Source of the DNA: Pithys albifrons albifrons
Lineage: Eukaryota; Chordata; Aves; Passeriformes; Thamnophilidae
DNA: 64,000 nt
NCBI RefSeq assembly: GCF_047495875.1
Contig: NC_092474.1
Location: 1,550,001-1,614,000, forward strand
Direction of reading: 5' to 3'
Part shown: positions 41,701-55,439 of the stretch, one piece after another
Numbering within the stretch: position 1 is the first letter of the stretch
How the letters are laid out: every line of letters begins with the position of its first letter
Program-made: the position numbers and the translations under genes
Notes under the pieces: model-generated
Told to the model about the DNA's origin: nothing
Seen by the model: only the letters and a program-made list of their open reading frames with translations
Database searches by the model: none

Positions 41701-44700
41701 GCTGTCCATCCTCCTCCTCCTCCCACCTGTGAGGCCTTTGCTGTTAGAGCTTAGTGCATTCAGCTGTCTTCCACCTCCATCATTGCTTTGATAACTGATA
41801 GCAGGGAAGGTATTACTTAAAGAATCTGGGTGACTGTTAGCAAAATAAACAGGAGATGAAAGATAAGGCAGTCTCCTTGGTGCGTAATTACCTTAAATGA
41901 AGGTCTGTTTGCTTATACTGTTGTTTTGATGTGCTAAATAGCTTGGGCTTAACGCCCCAGAAGATACTAAAACTAACTCACTAATTCCCGATGATGTCAT
42001 TCCAAGATTACAGACTGGGGATGCAGGAGGTAGGGGAGGAGTACCCACAAGGCAGTGGTGTGTAAGGAGTGCTCCCAAATCACCCGATGTGGCAGGCAGG
42101 AGGCTCGTCTTTACAGGCAACTCTGCTGTCAGCACAGCAAAACCCCACCAAGTGATGCCTCCAGGCAGGCGGCTCTCTCAAAGTCACCTACTCCCTTCCT
42201 GCCAGCCTGCTCTTGAGGAGATGCTGGCAGATGCATGGCAAAGAGAGCCCTTTGCTTTCACTCTGCGATGCTCTGCAGGGCTCCAGTTGCTCCCTAATTC
42301 TTTCTGTAAGGGGGACACTCTCCCTTCGCGCTGAACTAGGCTGGAAAAAGCTGCAGCTGTTTTGTAGGCAGCTGGGTTACCTGCATGTGTACTAATCTGA
42401 GCTGTGTGTGATGGCAGGGTTCCTCTCTTTTATTTAATTGTCTGCCTGGAAGCATCCTCTGACCTAATTATGCCCGCAGTTGTGTCACTTGGCTTGTCCT
42501 GTGTGCTGAGTGGCATGGCATGGGCAGGGTGCTCTGTGCACATGCCCTCACACAACTGAGCTAATAGACACTGACAGTGGGGATCGCCTTTTTTAAGGCT
42601 AAGAAGTTTCCCGGGGTGTTACTAATCCCCTAGAGGTGCCATTAGCTTATGATAACCACACCTTTGAAATTGTTTTATTGCTTTAATAATGTGGTGATGA
42701 TGGAAAATGGGGAACATGCCACATTTATTATTTATGCTGGTAAAAGATGAAAGTTAGCAATTAGAAGCTTTAAACCACAGGTTCAGCAGAACTGCATGAC
42801 TTACATTCATTCATTTTTGGACTGTGCACCCCAGCACTGGAATGCTCTGACTGCCCAGGTTTGTTATGTTGAGCTGCCTACAGAAGCCATAGCAAAGTGG
42901 CAGGGCCAGCACAATTAATGTTGTAAGATAGATACACATCTTACTGCAGGGATGGGTGGAGATTTCCTGGTGGGGAGCTGTTGGAAGTGGAACAGTGCTT
43001 TATGATATCTGAACTAATCTTGTGCTATGATAATTCTGTCTTGCTTAAGTGCTTGCAGCCTCTCTGTGCTGCGTAGTCATGCTGTGGCAGCTGCTGTGTG
43101 CATCTGATCCAAACTCGCTGCTTCCCCACACACTTAATTGGCAAAATTGCCACCTATTGTTCATAAAAAAGCATGGAAAGAGTGAGCAGAATCCTGGTCC
43201 CCAGGACTGTGGAGCAGTGGCTCTGCTGCCACACGGCTGGGAATCACACTCTGTCATCGCAAGGCAACACAGAGAGGGGGTGTATGTTGTACCATATGTG
43301 TTGTGACATCTACATCTGGATGGAGCAGCTCTACTGAAATAAAAGAAGCTGGTGCAGCTCATGGTAGAGTAAAACACAAGGCCCTTCAAGGACATCAACA
43401 CCACAGCAGAACTGAGGGGAGAGGTAGGAAAGTTAGGCTTGTGTAAAAGAAACGTGCCAAGACAGCATTTGTCCATCCTTGGAGCTGTAATGGAAGCAAT
43501 TTCACTAATCTGCCTTGCAGCCCACTTTCTTATTCTGTGTGATCCTTCAGTGAGCCTGCAAGCTCGTTTGATCGCTTCACCTTAGGATCAAATAAGCAGA
43601 GGGCTGGCTGGGTGTTTTATCTGCAGTTGGCAGAAAATGGAGGTGAGAGAGCAAGCAAGTGAGTTTCTATTAAGAATAGAGAGATTAATGCACCCAAATT
43701 TAATTGGAATTGCACAAGCAGGCAAGAGGTGTCAAGCTCTGAGTTCATGCATAGATTGTGTGGGTGTCCTATGTATGTACTACATTTTGAACATCTGCAG
43801 CATGACTATCTCTGCCTTGTACTTTGGTACTTGCTATGAGCTTTCATGTTGGTTAGTAGTGTTGTACATCCTTATTTCTATTGTACCTCCTTCTGCCCTT
43901 TGCCTCATTGTGCAGCACCACTCCCACTGACAGACTGTGTGCAGACAGAGGTGACCCAGGACCTTGTCCATGACTTGGTTTCTCCTTGGCTGCAACATGC
44001 TCGATGTTATCAGTGTCACACCCATGCTCTTACCACAACCCTGAAGCAAACTTAGGCCAGTTGCAGGCCATGTCCAAAGCCTCGTGTTTTTGTGAATGAG
44101 CAATACTGGAGTGCAGGGCAAAGTGGGACCCCTGAAGTCATTAGCATGCTCCTACATCCTAATAATGTAAGAGGGATGCTCTTACATCAGCGTGTTGTTG
44201 ATTGGGATCCACGTTTCTCCTTTGGAAGGCTGATTCAGTGGCTTAACACAGGAAGACTGCATGAACATCAGGCACTGGCACCCACGTTACTCAGGCAAGA
44301 AGAAACTGTCCCTGTAGGCAGCCTGGGTTCTCAGCCTGCACCCCACCTCTGAGAAGGTCTCACTTTACAAGGCCTGCTTCACTTTGTGGGTGTCTCTTTT
44401 TCCCCAAACAAAGTCCTTAGGGCTGCACACATCTTCCTGAAGAAATGCCACATGTTTCCAGCCAGGCTGCTGAAGGGTCGAGGCTGGTGCAGTCAGCACT
44501 GCGAGTCTGGGCTGCTGCCACTTGAAGACGGGAAGGGGGCTTAGGCCCATTCATTACCTTCTCACATGAACATTGCCCTTTGACAAACCCCATGCTTTTG
44601 GTTTGGGTTATTCCTGCAAGGCTGGATCTCAGAGATGGCAATGGGCAAAGCCTGGCCTGGAGATGGGTTTTGTTTCTTTTCCCCCAGGCTGTTGTCAGCC

Positions 44701-44820
44701 TTGGTTGCGCTCAGGGACCCTCACTTGGAGGATTGTGCTGTGCCAGGAAAATGCTTCTGGCTCTTCTCATGTGTATTTGGGGCAGAGAGAAGGTGTAGTT
44801 TAGATTAGAGCACTGCAGCT
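38771..44820. other. Intergenic DNA
   Basis: No exon can be supported. The stretch at about 42.4-42.75 kb is dense in homeodomain-type (TAATTA), RUNX-type (AACCACA) and TCF-type (CTTTGAA) motifs and could be a conserved regulatory element; this is speculative. Nothing else is recognised. Confidence 0.5.
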
Positions 44821-44953
44821 TTATCAGTGTTTATCAGTGTAGGAGTTCTGCTCCGTGTAGCATAACAGCCTCAAGTCCTTTTAAACCCTGACATCAATAT
44901 GTGGTGATAAGATAACACTGGTTATCCTGTACTGGTTGCTCTAGATAAGATAA
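44821..44953. promoter_or_regulatory. Cluster of seven GATA motifs
   Basis: TTATCA occurs at 44821-44826 and 44831-44836, inside a tandem 10-bp duplication. TGATAA is at 44905-44910, AGATAA at 44910-44915, TTATCC at 44922-44927, and AGATAA at 44943-44948 and 44948-44953. Six of the seven match the WGATAR consensus; TTATCC (reverse GGATAA) does not match the first base. The density suggests a GATA-factor-bound enhancer, but no target is evident. Confidence 0.4.
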
Positions 44954-47900
44954 ACCCTTTTATGCTTTAAAACAGGACTCAAAGTTTCTGCTATGTTTTC
45001 TTTTCCTTTTAATGTAGCTAACTCCAGAAACATTTTATTTCTAAGGGAGTTGTATTTGTTAAGAGCAGATAAAAACAGTGCATATCATAAATAAGACTTT
45101 CCAAACTTGCCTAAGAAGCCTGAAATGGGTTATTTTCAAAGACTAAATAAAAATGAGCTATAGGAGGTAGATTTCAATGTCTTAGAAAATTATTGGATTA
45201 ATTAGAAGCTAAAATTATTTCAAGTAAATGGTCATGCCTACATTTATTTCATCAGAAGTGTGTCCACACAGTGATATTTCAGCAAGAGTGGATGTTAATT
45301 TTGAGGTGGTTATTTTAATTAAGATGAAATAACTTTGTAGAAGTATTGCTTGAGACAGCAGTACTTTGCATTTAAAGCTGGGACAGAATATCTCTGTACT
45401 TATCAGTATAACCATAAATCTACAGCACTGACTCCTCAAGTAGAAACTATATCTTCTGAGAATTTAGAGGCACATCCATTCATTGGTGAGTTAAAATTAA
45501 TAACTAGGTCCTTTATGAAATTTAGCACTTTAGTCTTGTTTGTCCCAAATGATTTTAACAATGGAGTAACAGACTCTTCACATTTTCCATATAATTAAAA
45601 TTAATTGAAATGATGTGCATTAGTTGTAATTAAGCTATGCAGCTAAGAGTGGTTATATCTAATTGCTATGATTATATAGGCTACAAACAAGCTCAAGGAA
45701 TGAAAGTGAAGTTATTGTGACAGAAGAACTCAGTGTCTCACCACCTCCCATGACTGATGGTGTGCACAAGGGAAGGGATGTCCCTGGGATGAGGCAGTGC
45801 TCCAGCAGCAGGATATGCTTTGGTAGCTGAGCTGGCTCAGCTGCCCCTGCTTTTAAGTCCATTCTAGTGCCCCAAACCTGATAATTAAAAGTTGCCATTG
45901 CACCCTTTGCTCAGCCTTAGTGTAGCACTGATAGAGGGGGAGAGACTGAAATGTGAAGCACAGAAGCCTTTGGTGCAGCATCTGACACAGCCTATAAATC
46001 ACTGAATCAGCTGCAAATTTAGCTCCATGTTCACCAATTCATCCCAGTTACATCCAGCACCCCCTTACCCCAGCACCACATGCACCTCAGGAGCTGTACA
46101 GCTCACAGGTGACCCAGTGATGGTGGTAGCAAACTCCTCGGTTTAGCTTCGATGATTTCCATAGCCCTGGGGAAACGTTTTGTGGCTGCAGAGCACCTCT
46201 GGGCCACTCTGTCCAGCTGGTTCACACCAACACTGCCCACAGCAGTACCACAAAGAGGCAAGGAAACCAGACAAAACATCTCCCCTGCTCCATTAGCTCA
46301 TGAAAGCTCAGTTTGATGTAATCAGGCCTAAACCACAAGTCTGTGGTCATTCTGTAGGTCACTGCAGGGTCAGGTTGAGGTTGCTGAGGATGTCATACCC
46401 TTGCAATTACCTTTTTCTGTGCATGTGCTCTGCTTAATCTTTCTGAGCAGTGTCTTTAAAGTGCAGCACAAATTGTGGGTTTCTACATTCATAATGCATG
46501 ATCTGGGGAATAACAAGTGCCTTATATGATATTTATTTCAGGGTTGGGGTTTTGGTTGTTTGGTTGGGGTTTTTTGTCTTTCACTGCCTTGGGAATGTTG
46601 AGCTTCATTTCATGGAAAACCCAGGGAAAAGTTGTCTGTAGGCTTTTTGGTACAGGAATAAGCCCAAAGATTTGGAGTGATGCTGTTGTAATCTGCCCTC
46701 TCGCCACCTGCAGCTGGTCTGTGCATGACAGGCCCCAGAGTACAGGCCTGTGTCACGTCTTGCAGGGTGTTGGAAAAATGAACATTTCAGCAAGGTTTCA
46801 GTCTCTACAGCACATGGGAGTAGGAGGGATATAGCTTAGCTTTGCCAGCTGTTTCCGTGCCCACCCCCATCACAAAGCAAAGCAGACCCCCTAGAGCACT
46901 TGCCTGGTGCACCAGAAGCAGGGCAGATGCAAAATCTGTGCTCAATGAAGGGCAGGCCCCAGAAGGTGCCTGTTAAGGCCCAATATTTCAAGGAGAAATT
47001 TCCATTATGCTTTTCTAAAGCTCTGACTTGCTACAACATAGAATTTGTGGTCAAAGGAATATGAAGGTGAGGAGATGGGGAGCTCTGGTTTTGCCCCTAC
47101 TTAAACTGGGTGCCAGCCAGCACTGCTCCCCTGCCTTACAGACCCTGCTCACTGTGCACACAACCAAAGTATCTGGAACCAAGCCAGGTCTGACCTGGAG
47201 CAGCCAAAGCTTCCAGCCAGCTCTGTAGCCCAGGGCCAGCTTTCTGCTGCTCAGCAGGCAGCCCCAAAAGGATCTACTGCAGGAAGAGCCTTTTCTCCAG
47301 GCTTTATAGGATATTTAAAAAACCCCCTTGAGGCTGAGGTGTCCAGGCAAGCAGGATTACCTTCCTAACTAAAGAGACAACTAAGAAACTTTTAATATCT
47401 GTCCTGCTTTGAGTAGAAGAAATCACATTTTTTAACATTTCCCTATCAAAACCAAATAAAGAAGGTGGTTTCTGTCTAAAAAACTGCAACTTAAGTAAAG
47501 AGAGTATTTTGAGATATTAGAAGAGCTGGATTCCTTAAGCATACATGCCTCTTAGCTGATCCTATTGTGTACTCATTTAGGATTTGATAGCAACTTCTTT
47601 CAAAAAGTCAGCTTTGTGTAGTGTTCTTTAAAGACTGTTTGTTGTTTTTTCCCCTTAAAGAATTTCACCTGAACAATGTAGTTTTTCAGCACAGCCTGGT
47701 TAAGATGTTTGGGCCTTTGGCATGTAGGCTTTCTACAAATATTTCCTCCCTTCCTCATGATACTTCCTTATCCTCCTCAAAACATTGAATACATCTTAAG
47801 AGTAATCAAGAAGCCACAGCAACTGCTCCTGAAAGGAAGCTGCCAAGCTGTTATCCAGAAGCCTAACAGGCATTATTTGGAACAGATGCTCTTTCAGCTT

Positions 47901-50900
47901 TGTAATTTTCAGCCAAAAACAATGGCAGTAAGTGAAAGTGAAGCTGTGGGTCAAAGGAAGGCTAAATTGTATGAGAATCATGTGAAAATATTTTTGATTT
48001 CACACATCCTCTCCTTTACAACACACGCTTCTGAAATGGTCTGTGAACACCAACATGCAGCTGCAGATTTGACCTTTGTGTTGATGACCTGGACTTGCCA
48101 ACAGTTGAGACTCACTGGAAGCACAGGGTCACCATCCTGCTGGAGCCCTGGACACAGGCTGTGCCACAGGAAGAAGCCCCTGTGCCTCTCTGATCTGGGC
48201 AGATAGGCCAGACCTGAGTCTCTGTTGCCACCTGTAACCCCTGCCAGCCCTTGGGAAGGGCATTACCTGACATTATGGGCCAAGCAGGGGTGTTATTGCA
48301 GCCAGCAGCATCTGGCTGGCTGAAATCTTTAGTGCTGTCTGTGAGCCAAGAGCAGTCACTGGTGAAGACAAGGGGGTGTCAGCCTGTTCACCTGCATGGC
48401 CATCCCAGCACCCAGGAGCACGTGTGCCTTCAGGGGGGCAGGTCCCATCCTCGGGGGCTGCACAGGACAGGGCCCAGGGCAAGGGCTGCAAAGCAGAATG
48501 GAGCTTTCAGTGATTAGGGCCAGGCAGGCAAGCTGTGGGCTCTGCAGCTGGATGAAGGGTCCTCTGGGCTCATGCTGTTCCTTCCTTTCCTAGGCAAGCT
48601 CAGTTTAACAGAGCTCAAGGAACAAGCAGGTCTCAGGAAATAAATGTTTTCAGTCTCTCCTTTTTATTGCCTGTAAAATAGCAGGAGGCTTTCAAAGCAA
48701 CAGCAAATCCTGTTAAAAAAAGTAGAGAAAATTAAAGAAATGTTTCTTGTCTCAGATTCAGCCCTTTTCACCTTAACTTTCCATCATGGTACATAAAATT
48801 TTGTATATTTTGGCAGAGCAGAGAAATAACTTTTCCCCCTTCTCTTCCTTGCACAGCCCAGGAGCTCTGAGTGAGCTTTAAAGCAGTTTTGCACAAACAT
48901 AGAATGGCCAAATAACAGAGCAAGAAAACAGCATTAAACTTTGTAGACAATCAACTTTATTCTGTGCACAGCAGCCAGTTTCTCCTGCTCTCAGCAGAAA
49001 TAAAAAATTTACAAGTGTTCTGGGAAAACATTAAAAACCAAACACATCCAGACAAAGTCTAGTGCAAACTACTTGGAAACAGATCTGTGCATCACCTTCT
49101 GAAAGGCTCATTCCAGCTGTACTGGTGTAGCCAAGCTGATGGCATCCAAAACAAATACACCCTGCGAGTTCAGGACAGGATTTGAGGGCTGAGATTTGGG
49201 CATCAGTCATCCGTGTCTCCTAAAGAGGCAGTTGCAGTTCTTTGCTTGTGAGAATCTCCTCATCAAAGAGGTTTCCTGCCTCATTCCATGCACACTGCCA
49301 CAGAGGAAGGATGCCTACGTATTTGGGAGAAAGGGGAACCTCCCAGCACCAGGAGGAAAAATCCAGCCACTGCAGAGAAGGGATCAAAGATAAGAGGGTA
49401 GGATGCATTCACAGGCACACACCCCAGCCCTTTCCACAGGGACCATATTAGGTTTGCTGTGCACTCTTATTGCACTGAATGTCATCTCCCAAGCATAGCA
49501 AATAACATTTTCATAAAGCACTGCTTTTAATCAAGCACAACCCTCACATCCCCAAAGGAGCTATCTGGAGTCTATCCCTTTTCTCTACTGTTCTTTTTTG
49601 CCCCCTTTTAACTCCCTCCCTTAGAGGCTTGTGCCTCCAGCAAGGAGGGCTCCATGTGGTTCCCTTTGGAGCTCATTAACACGAGTCCATCCATCAGGCC
49701 ACAAGTCTGAGTGCACGGCGCGTGGTGCCAGGGCCCCATGGGACCCCCCATGGCCTGTGCACGGGCTGGGCTGTCACACAGCAATGCATTAATAACCCCA
49801 GTGCTTACGTGGAGGTGTGGTGGGTACCTGATTATACAGCCCCGTGCATGCTGGGACACTTAAGCAGGATGCCAGTCCTGATGGAGCAGTGGGATCCAGC
49901 AAGCCTTGTGCTTATGCAGTATATTAAAAACACTAATTATACTTCAGTGGCATTCAAAGAGAGTGGGTTATTTGCATACCCAGTCACTGTTGCAGCTGGG
50001 GTCTGGTTTGAAGCTGCCTAAGATGCATTTCAGAACATCGATGGAAACCAATACCCTCCTTATGGCAGTTATGGAGACCAGTCCCTTCCCAAGCCCCAGT
50101 TCCATGACCTCCTCTGTGATCACCAGTTGAGTGGTGAGCAACTTGTGTGTGTGTGACAGTGACACCAACTTTCCAGAGTCAGAGGGTTATTTCCTGCATG
50201 GCAGGTGCTTTCCATCCAACACAAAGAGAAAAGCCTTCCAGATACGTTTGTTTCCTTAGCAAGTACTAATTCTTGGGGCGAGGGGTTGAATCTCCATTCT
50301 CAGTTTGCAGGCAGCGAGTGCCCCTGAACAGAAAGGCAGAGCCACCTGTACAGAGCACAGGACTGGTGGCTGATGGGAGAGGCCAAGGAGCACTGATATA
50401 AGCACACTCTAACCTAAATATGTAGCATTGCTGATCAGATTTACTTGCCCTCATGGCTGGCTCTGGGCAGAACCCATCATCTGAATCTTGGAGCACAAGG
50501 ACTGATCAGAAATGTAGTAGACTGAAGGCTTTTGCTCTCAGGTGCCAATGGCTCATTATGGCCTTTTTCAGACTGTGCTGATGAGACAAATCATTCTTCA
50601 TTGATGAGAAATCCTGCATTTTCTTCTCTAGGAGAACACAGCTTTGTTCCCTTCCCCCATTTAATAATGCACAATTTATCAGGCTAAATTGGTGAGCCTG
50701 GTAGCAAAGTGATTCAAATCAACTTCAACGGCTCTGAGCAATCACATGTACTTGAAGAAACCCACTTGTACCACTTTCCACAAAACCTGAGGAAAGCTGG
50801 CTATGAATGCACTACCATAGCCTATTAATGCTCAAGAAAACCCATTTAAATAAACCTCTAATGGCTGATTGAGAGTTCTATAATGAAACTCCATGAAGAG

Positions 50901-53900
50901 TCAGCCCCTTCCTTCAGGCTGGGCAGGCCAAATGCCTCTCCTGGCTCTCTTGTTAGCTGTGGGTAGGAAAAGCAAATGGATGGGAGGATAACTGTGTTGT
51001 GGGCACAGAAGGGAGGGAAGGCTTCTGGCTTTTCAAGGGTTGACACTCTCAGCCTCATCAAGAAGTTCACAAAGTGCTAAGTCTCACCTGTGTCTCCTGA
51101 TACTGCAGGAAACAGCTTATCAGACTGTGGTGATCACTGTACTCCAAAAAGCTGCCCACACCTTTCCCCTACACAGAGCACAAATGTGTTTGAGGATGCA
51201 GAAAGGGAAGGATGAAGGTTCATGCAATTTTGGAGGCTGAGCTGTGTCCTTGTTTCCATAGGAGACCTGCCAGGCCACATTGGCAGCTCAGCTGATGGAG
51301 CCTTTCCCCTAATTTGCCACCATGTCAGTGACCCAGCAAAGGGCACTGAACCCTTGAGGGTGCTCTGAGTCCTGATGATGAGCAGAAAAGCCTCCAGCAC
51401 ACAGAGCTACTGTGATGGCACAGAGGGTGCTTAATCCTTGCTGACTTTCTTCTTGGGGTCAAGTCTGCTCTACCCAGCTTATTTACACTTCTCCCTTCCA
51501 GTAGGGCCAAGCAGTTTCTTAGCTCAAAACAAATAACAAACCAACTATGTTTCACTGTAAGGAAGAATGCATTATCACCATCAGAGGTGTATTCAGCATT
51601 AGGTCACCTGGGCTTTCTGGCTGACCTCTCTCAGGATAGCCTAAAATAATTAACTGCCTTCAGGCTGCAAACCCAAATAATCCTCTACTGGCAAAACCAT
51701 AATTTCTATGTCTCCCAATAATTTACCTTAGCCCAACATTTTAAGCCTGCCCAAAACCAAAGAGGTTGCATAGACTGAGTGTGGAAGGAAAGGGGAAGAC
51801 AATCCCTGCCTGCCCCTGGTTGCCTCACCTCTTACCGTGTTCTGCTCCTGCCTTTCCTTGGGCACATCCAGGTAATGACACGGTCAGCAGGGAGCTGCCA
51901 TGCCCCAACAGCTGTTTCATGACGTGGCAGGAACCCACACTCAGCAAAACACAGGAAATAAGTGGCCACAGACCTTTCAAAAGCATTTACCTGTCAACCC
52001 CCCATCTCCCCTTAAGGCAGCTGGACCCCAGTGGGGAAACACCCTTTTACTTTAAGACAAATAGCTAATGTTCCCTTCCCATCACTACAAATGCTTCAGG
52101 TCCCTGATGCCTTACAGGTGCCTCTGTTCTGGGCAGATTGGCCTTTGCCAGCAGCTGGGGAGTTTGGTTTGCCAGGCTCTGTGCCTGTGGGCAGCTGGCA
52201 GTGGGATCTGGAAAGCCTGGGCTGGAGCATGAGACTCCTCCTAAGCCTTCCTGAGCCTTCCCTGGGCAATGACCAGCCCTGGTGGTCCCTGAGGACTCAC
52301 ATCACCTTGCTGGAGATGTGGGTGGTCACCAGGGCAGAGATGGGGCACTGTGATCAGCATGGCAGGCTCTAGAGCCTGGAAAGGCCGTGGCTTTCTCTGG
52401 AAAATGGGGACTGTCCTTCCATCACTGCTTTTGTAGTAGCAACTGCTGCACCGAGATAAAAGCTTTTGTTTGCCTTTTCTCTCCTACATTCCTAATCTCC
52501 CTCTGTGCTGGTCTCCCCTATAGTCCATCAAGCACTTTTAATCTCTAATTGCATATGACTGATGAGCCTGAACTCCATACACAGCGTTGCCAAGAACCAC
52601 TTTTTTCTGAGCCTGCTTTAGCTCTTTAGGCCAGTCATAACACACTGCAGGACCATTAAGAGTTTATAGTTTGTATACATAACACCCTGGGAGTACCAGA
52701 AGGTGGTTTATCCAAACAGAAAAGAATTGAGATGAATGAATGCAGAAATGACTTTTGGCCAGGAAATACTTTAATTTTAATTAGGGGGGAAGGGGGCGAG
52801 AGAGGAATGAAGAGGCTTTCTTCTCTCACAAAAGACAAGACTAATGAGTTTACAGCTGCAGGCGCTGACCTTGGAGCATCCCGTATAATGCTAGTGCTGA
52901 AATGTTTGGATGTGATGTTAGACCTGATAACCTTGCTTCTAAATGGAAGAAATAAAGGGAAATGGCTGAATGGGGAGGGATTCATTTCATGGGGATATAC
53001 GGATGTATTTATTTATTTTCCCCCTCCTGCATTCCCGTTCAGCTGCCTTTGGCGACACAGCCACTCACCCAGCTGCTGAGTGTCCTACGGGCCCAATCTC
53101 TGCTGCAGAAAAACAAGTCAGTTACGGCAATTTTCCCATGTTTAGAACCCTTCCTGATCCCAGAGCTCCTTTTGCAAACTCCTCTTGCTCCATCTGTCTG
53201 GAGCCTCTGGTTGGAGGCAAGGGGGTGCCAGAGCCAAGGGGGTAACTTGTGCATGAGGAAAGATGCAGCCAGGACTTCCGATGCAGTGGCTTGAAATAGG
53301 TTGAAAGCCTGAAAGGATCTCCGTACAGCAAGGGTGTCCTCACCTGCTTTGCTTGGTCACTGACTTGTGGCTTCTTAGCCCATGCCAGCACCCACTGCAG
53401 CGCTGGGCTCACAGTTGTCCCCAGCCCAGGAGTCCCCTGCTCTGGCAGTGCCAGGTGGGTCCCCTGCCCAAACGAGGAGTAGGAGCAGATCTGCCATCTG
53501 GCTGCACCGTGACCTCACATCAGTTGTCAAGTTGTCAGTGGGGTGTTCCTGGGACATGTACTGGGGCAGCAGTGACATGTCCCTGAACAGACCTGGGCCT
53601 GCTGGGCTCTCTGTCCTGCCTGAGGACACAGCTGCTGGGGAGATCTGGGCTGATCTTGCACCTCCTTACCTTGGCAAAAGGTACGGCTTGCACATTTTTA
53701 AAAGCTGCTGCTCCCACCTTCCTGCCTGCCTGTTCCTTCTGGGCTGGGGCCATCAGCCTCTGGGCACCCTGGCATCTCCTTTTCCCCCTGGAGCTCTTTC
53801 TGTGGCCCTGTAAAGCATCATCATCTGGCCCTGTGGATGCTACCATGGGTGCTGCCACACTACAGCCATGGGGATTATTAAACCTTCGTGCCACAGTGTG

Positions 53901-55439
53901 AAGCTGCTGTGAGCTGCTGTGGCTGTGAAGGCAGCTTTGCCTTCAGGGAATCAACACCCCCTGCCCTGTGAGCTGGCAGCCAGACTGGCTGGAACAATAG
54001 TTCAAGTTAAAGGAGAAAAACAACCATCCGTGTTTCCTACTAGAAGTATTTTTATGATGATGATTATTATTAATATTATATAGGGGCTGTAATTTTCTTC
54101 CGACTCACTCCAACATCTCACAAAATAAACAGTTGCTGTATTATCCCCTTGTAAATGAGACCACAGGATTGTAAACTTTAATTTGTTACTTTTGGCTGCT
54201 CTCAGGTTTGGCAGACAATTAAACCAATTCATTAGTTCACAGAGGCACATTTTTGGCCATGTCTGGCCGGTGAAGTCATCCAGTGAACATATTGGAGACA
54301 GGGTGAGGAAAAAACGTTACAGTGCCTTTGCCACAGGATCTGTCAGTGATGGTCCAAACAGGCCAGTGTGGATTTTGTGGATCCAAGCATGAGTGGGTCT
54401 CCTTCCTGCTGTCACTCTGCTGTGCCCTGGGCATGGGCCATGGGCAGCCCAGTGCCCCGATGTGCTGGCCAGAGAAGGTGTACAGATTCTTTACCTGACC
54501 AGAAAGTAGCTGTGTCGTGCCTGAGGCTTAACCTTTAAATTCTGCAGAGTTGAACCAGTGAAACACCATAAACATGGCAGAAAATGCTGAGTTCTTGGAA
54601 AGGCTAATCTGGCCGTGAGTGACCTCCACAGCCAGCCTCAGCAGCTGAATTAATTCCTTCAAAAGCTGGGCTGCTTTCAGTCCCTGCCTTCCCAGCTGCA
54701 GACATGGTTAGCCTGCACTCCCCATGACAGCAGCGCTTTTAGGCTTTTCAGGGCCACCAGTGGTGTACTATGAGAGGTGTGGTGGGTTTCTTTGAAATGG
54801 AAGCCATACCAGTTTTCTAGTACTGCCACCTCCCCTGTCCAAAGGGGCTTTGTGGAAATCACCCCTCACATGAGGTTCCCTTGTCAGCTATTTTTCACTC
54901 TCTGTAGTTTCTTAGATGTCCATTAACAAACCAAAAATCCTGAACCACCTCAGTTTTGGAAAAAGCCCATAAAATTAATCCCTTTTCCTTTGTTCCCTTC
55001 ACAGGAGGAGGCTCTTTTATAGCACTGAAAATGAAAAGAAAGATTTTTGAATAATGAAACCTGAAAGCTTTCCCAAACTAGTTCCCCAGCAGTGTGTTTC
55101 TCACTGGCCAGTGCTTGGAATTTGGGTTTGCAGAGTTCTGCTTTGCAATTTCCTCTGAGTGATCCCACCACCACCAGTGTGTCTGGGGAGGGCTGATGGG
55201 CTCTGGTTCTCCATCATCTGGAAATGCTGCAGAGAAGGGGCAGCTGCGGCAGGGAGTGGAGCATTTTTGAAAAGCTGGTCACTTCCTTCAGCGTCTTGAC
55301 TGACTTTTCCTTTTCCTGAAATAATAATATTTATTGACAAAAGTGTTTAGATAAAATGGTCAGCAAAGTCTGCAGAAGAGCTAATTACAACTTTGTGTAT
55401 TAGAACAACTCTTCTGGAAAGCAGCTGCAGGGACCTGCC
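44954..55439. other. Intergenic DNA
   Basis: Mixed-composition DNA without supportable exons. Reading frames up to about 165 codons (47.7-48.2 kb) lack similarity to known families and are not flanked by consistent splice sites. Short AT-rich microsatellite-like DNA (ATG/ATT repeats) lies near 54.05-54.08 kb. Confidence 0.5.

Noticed and set aside
47709..48206. 165-codon plus-strand frame
   Set aside because: No similarity to a known family by eye and no supporting splice or promoter signals. A shorter frame on the opposite strand is also open.
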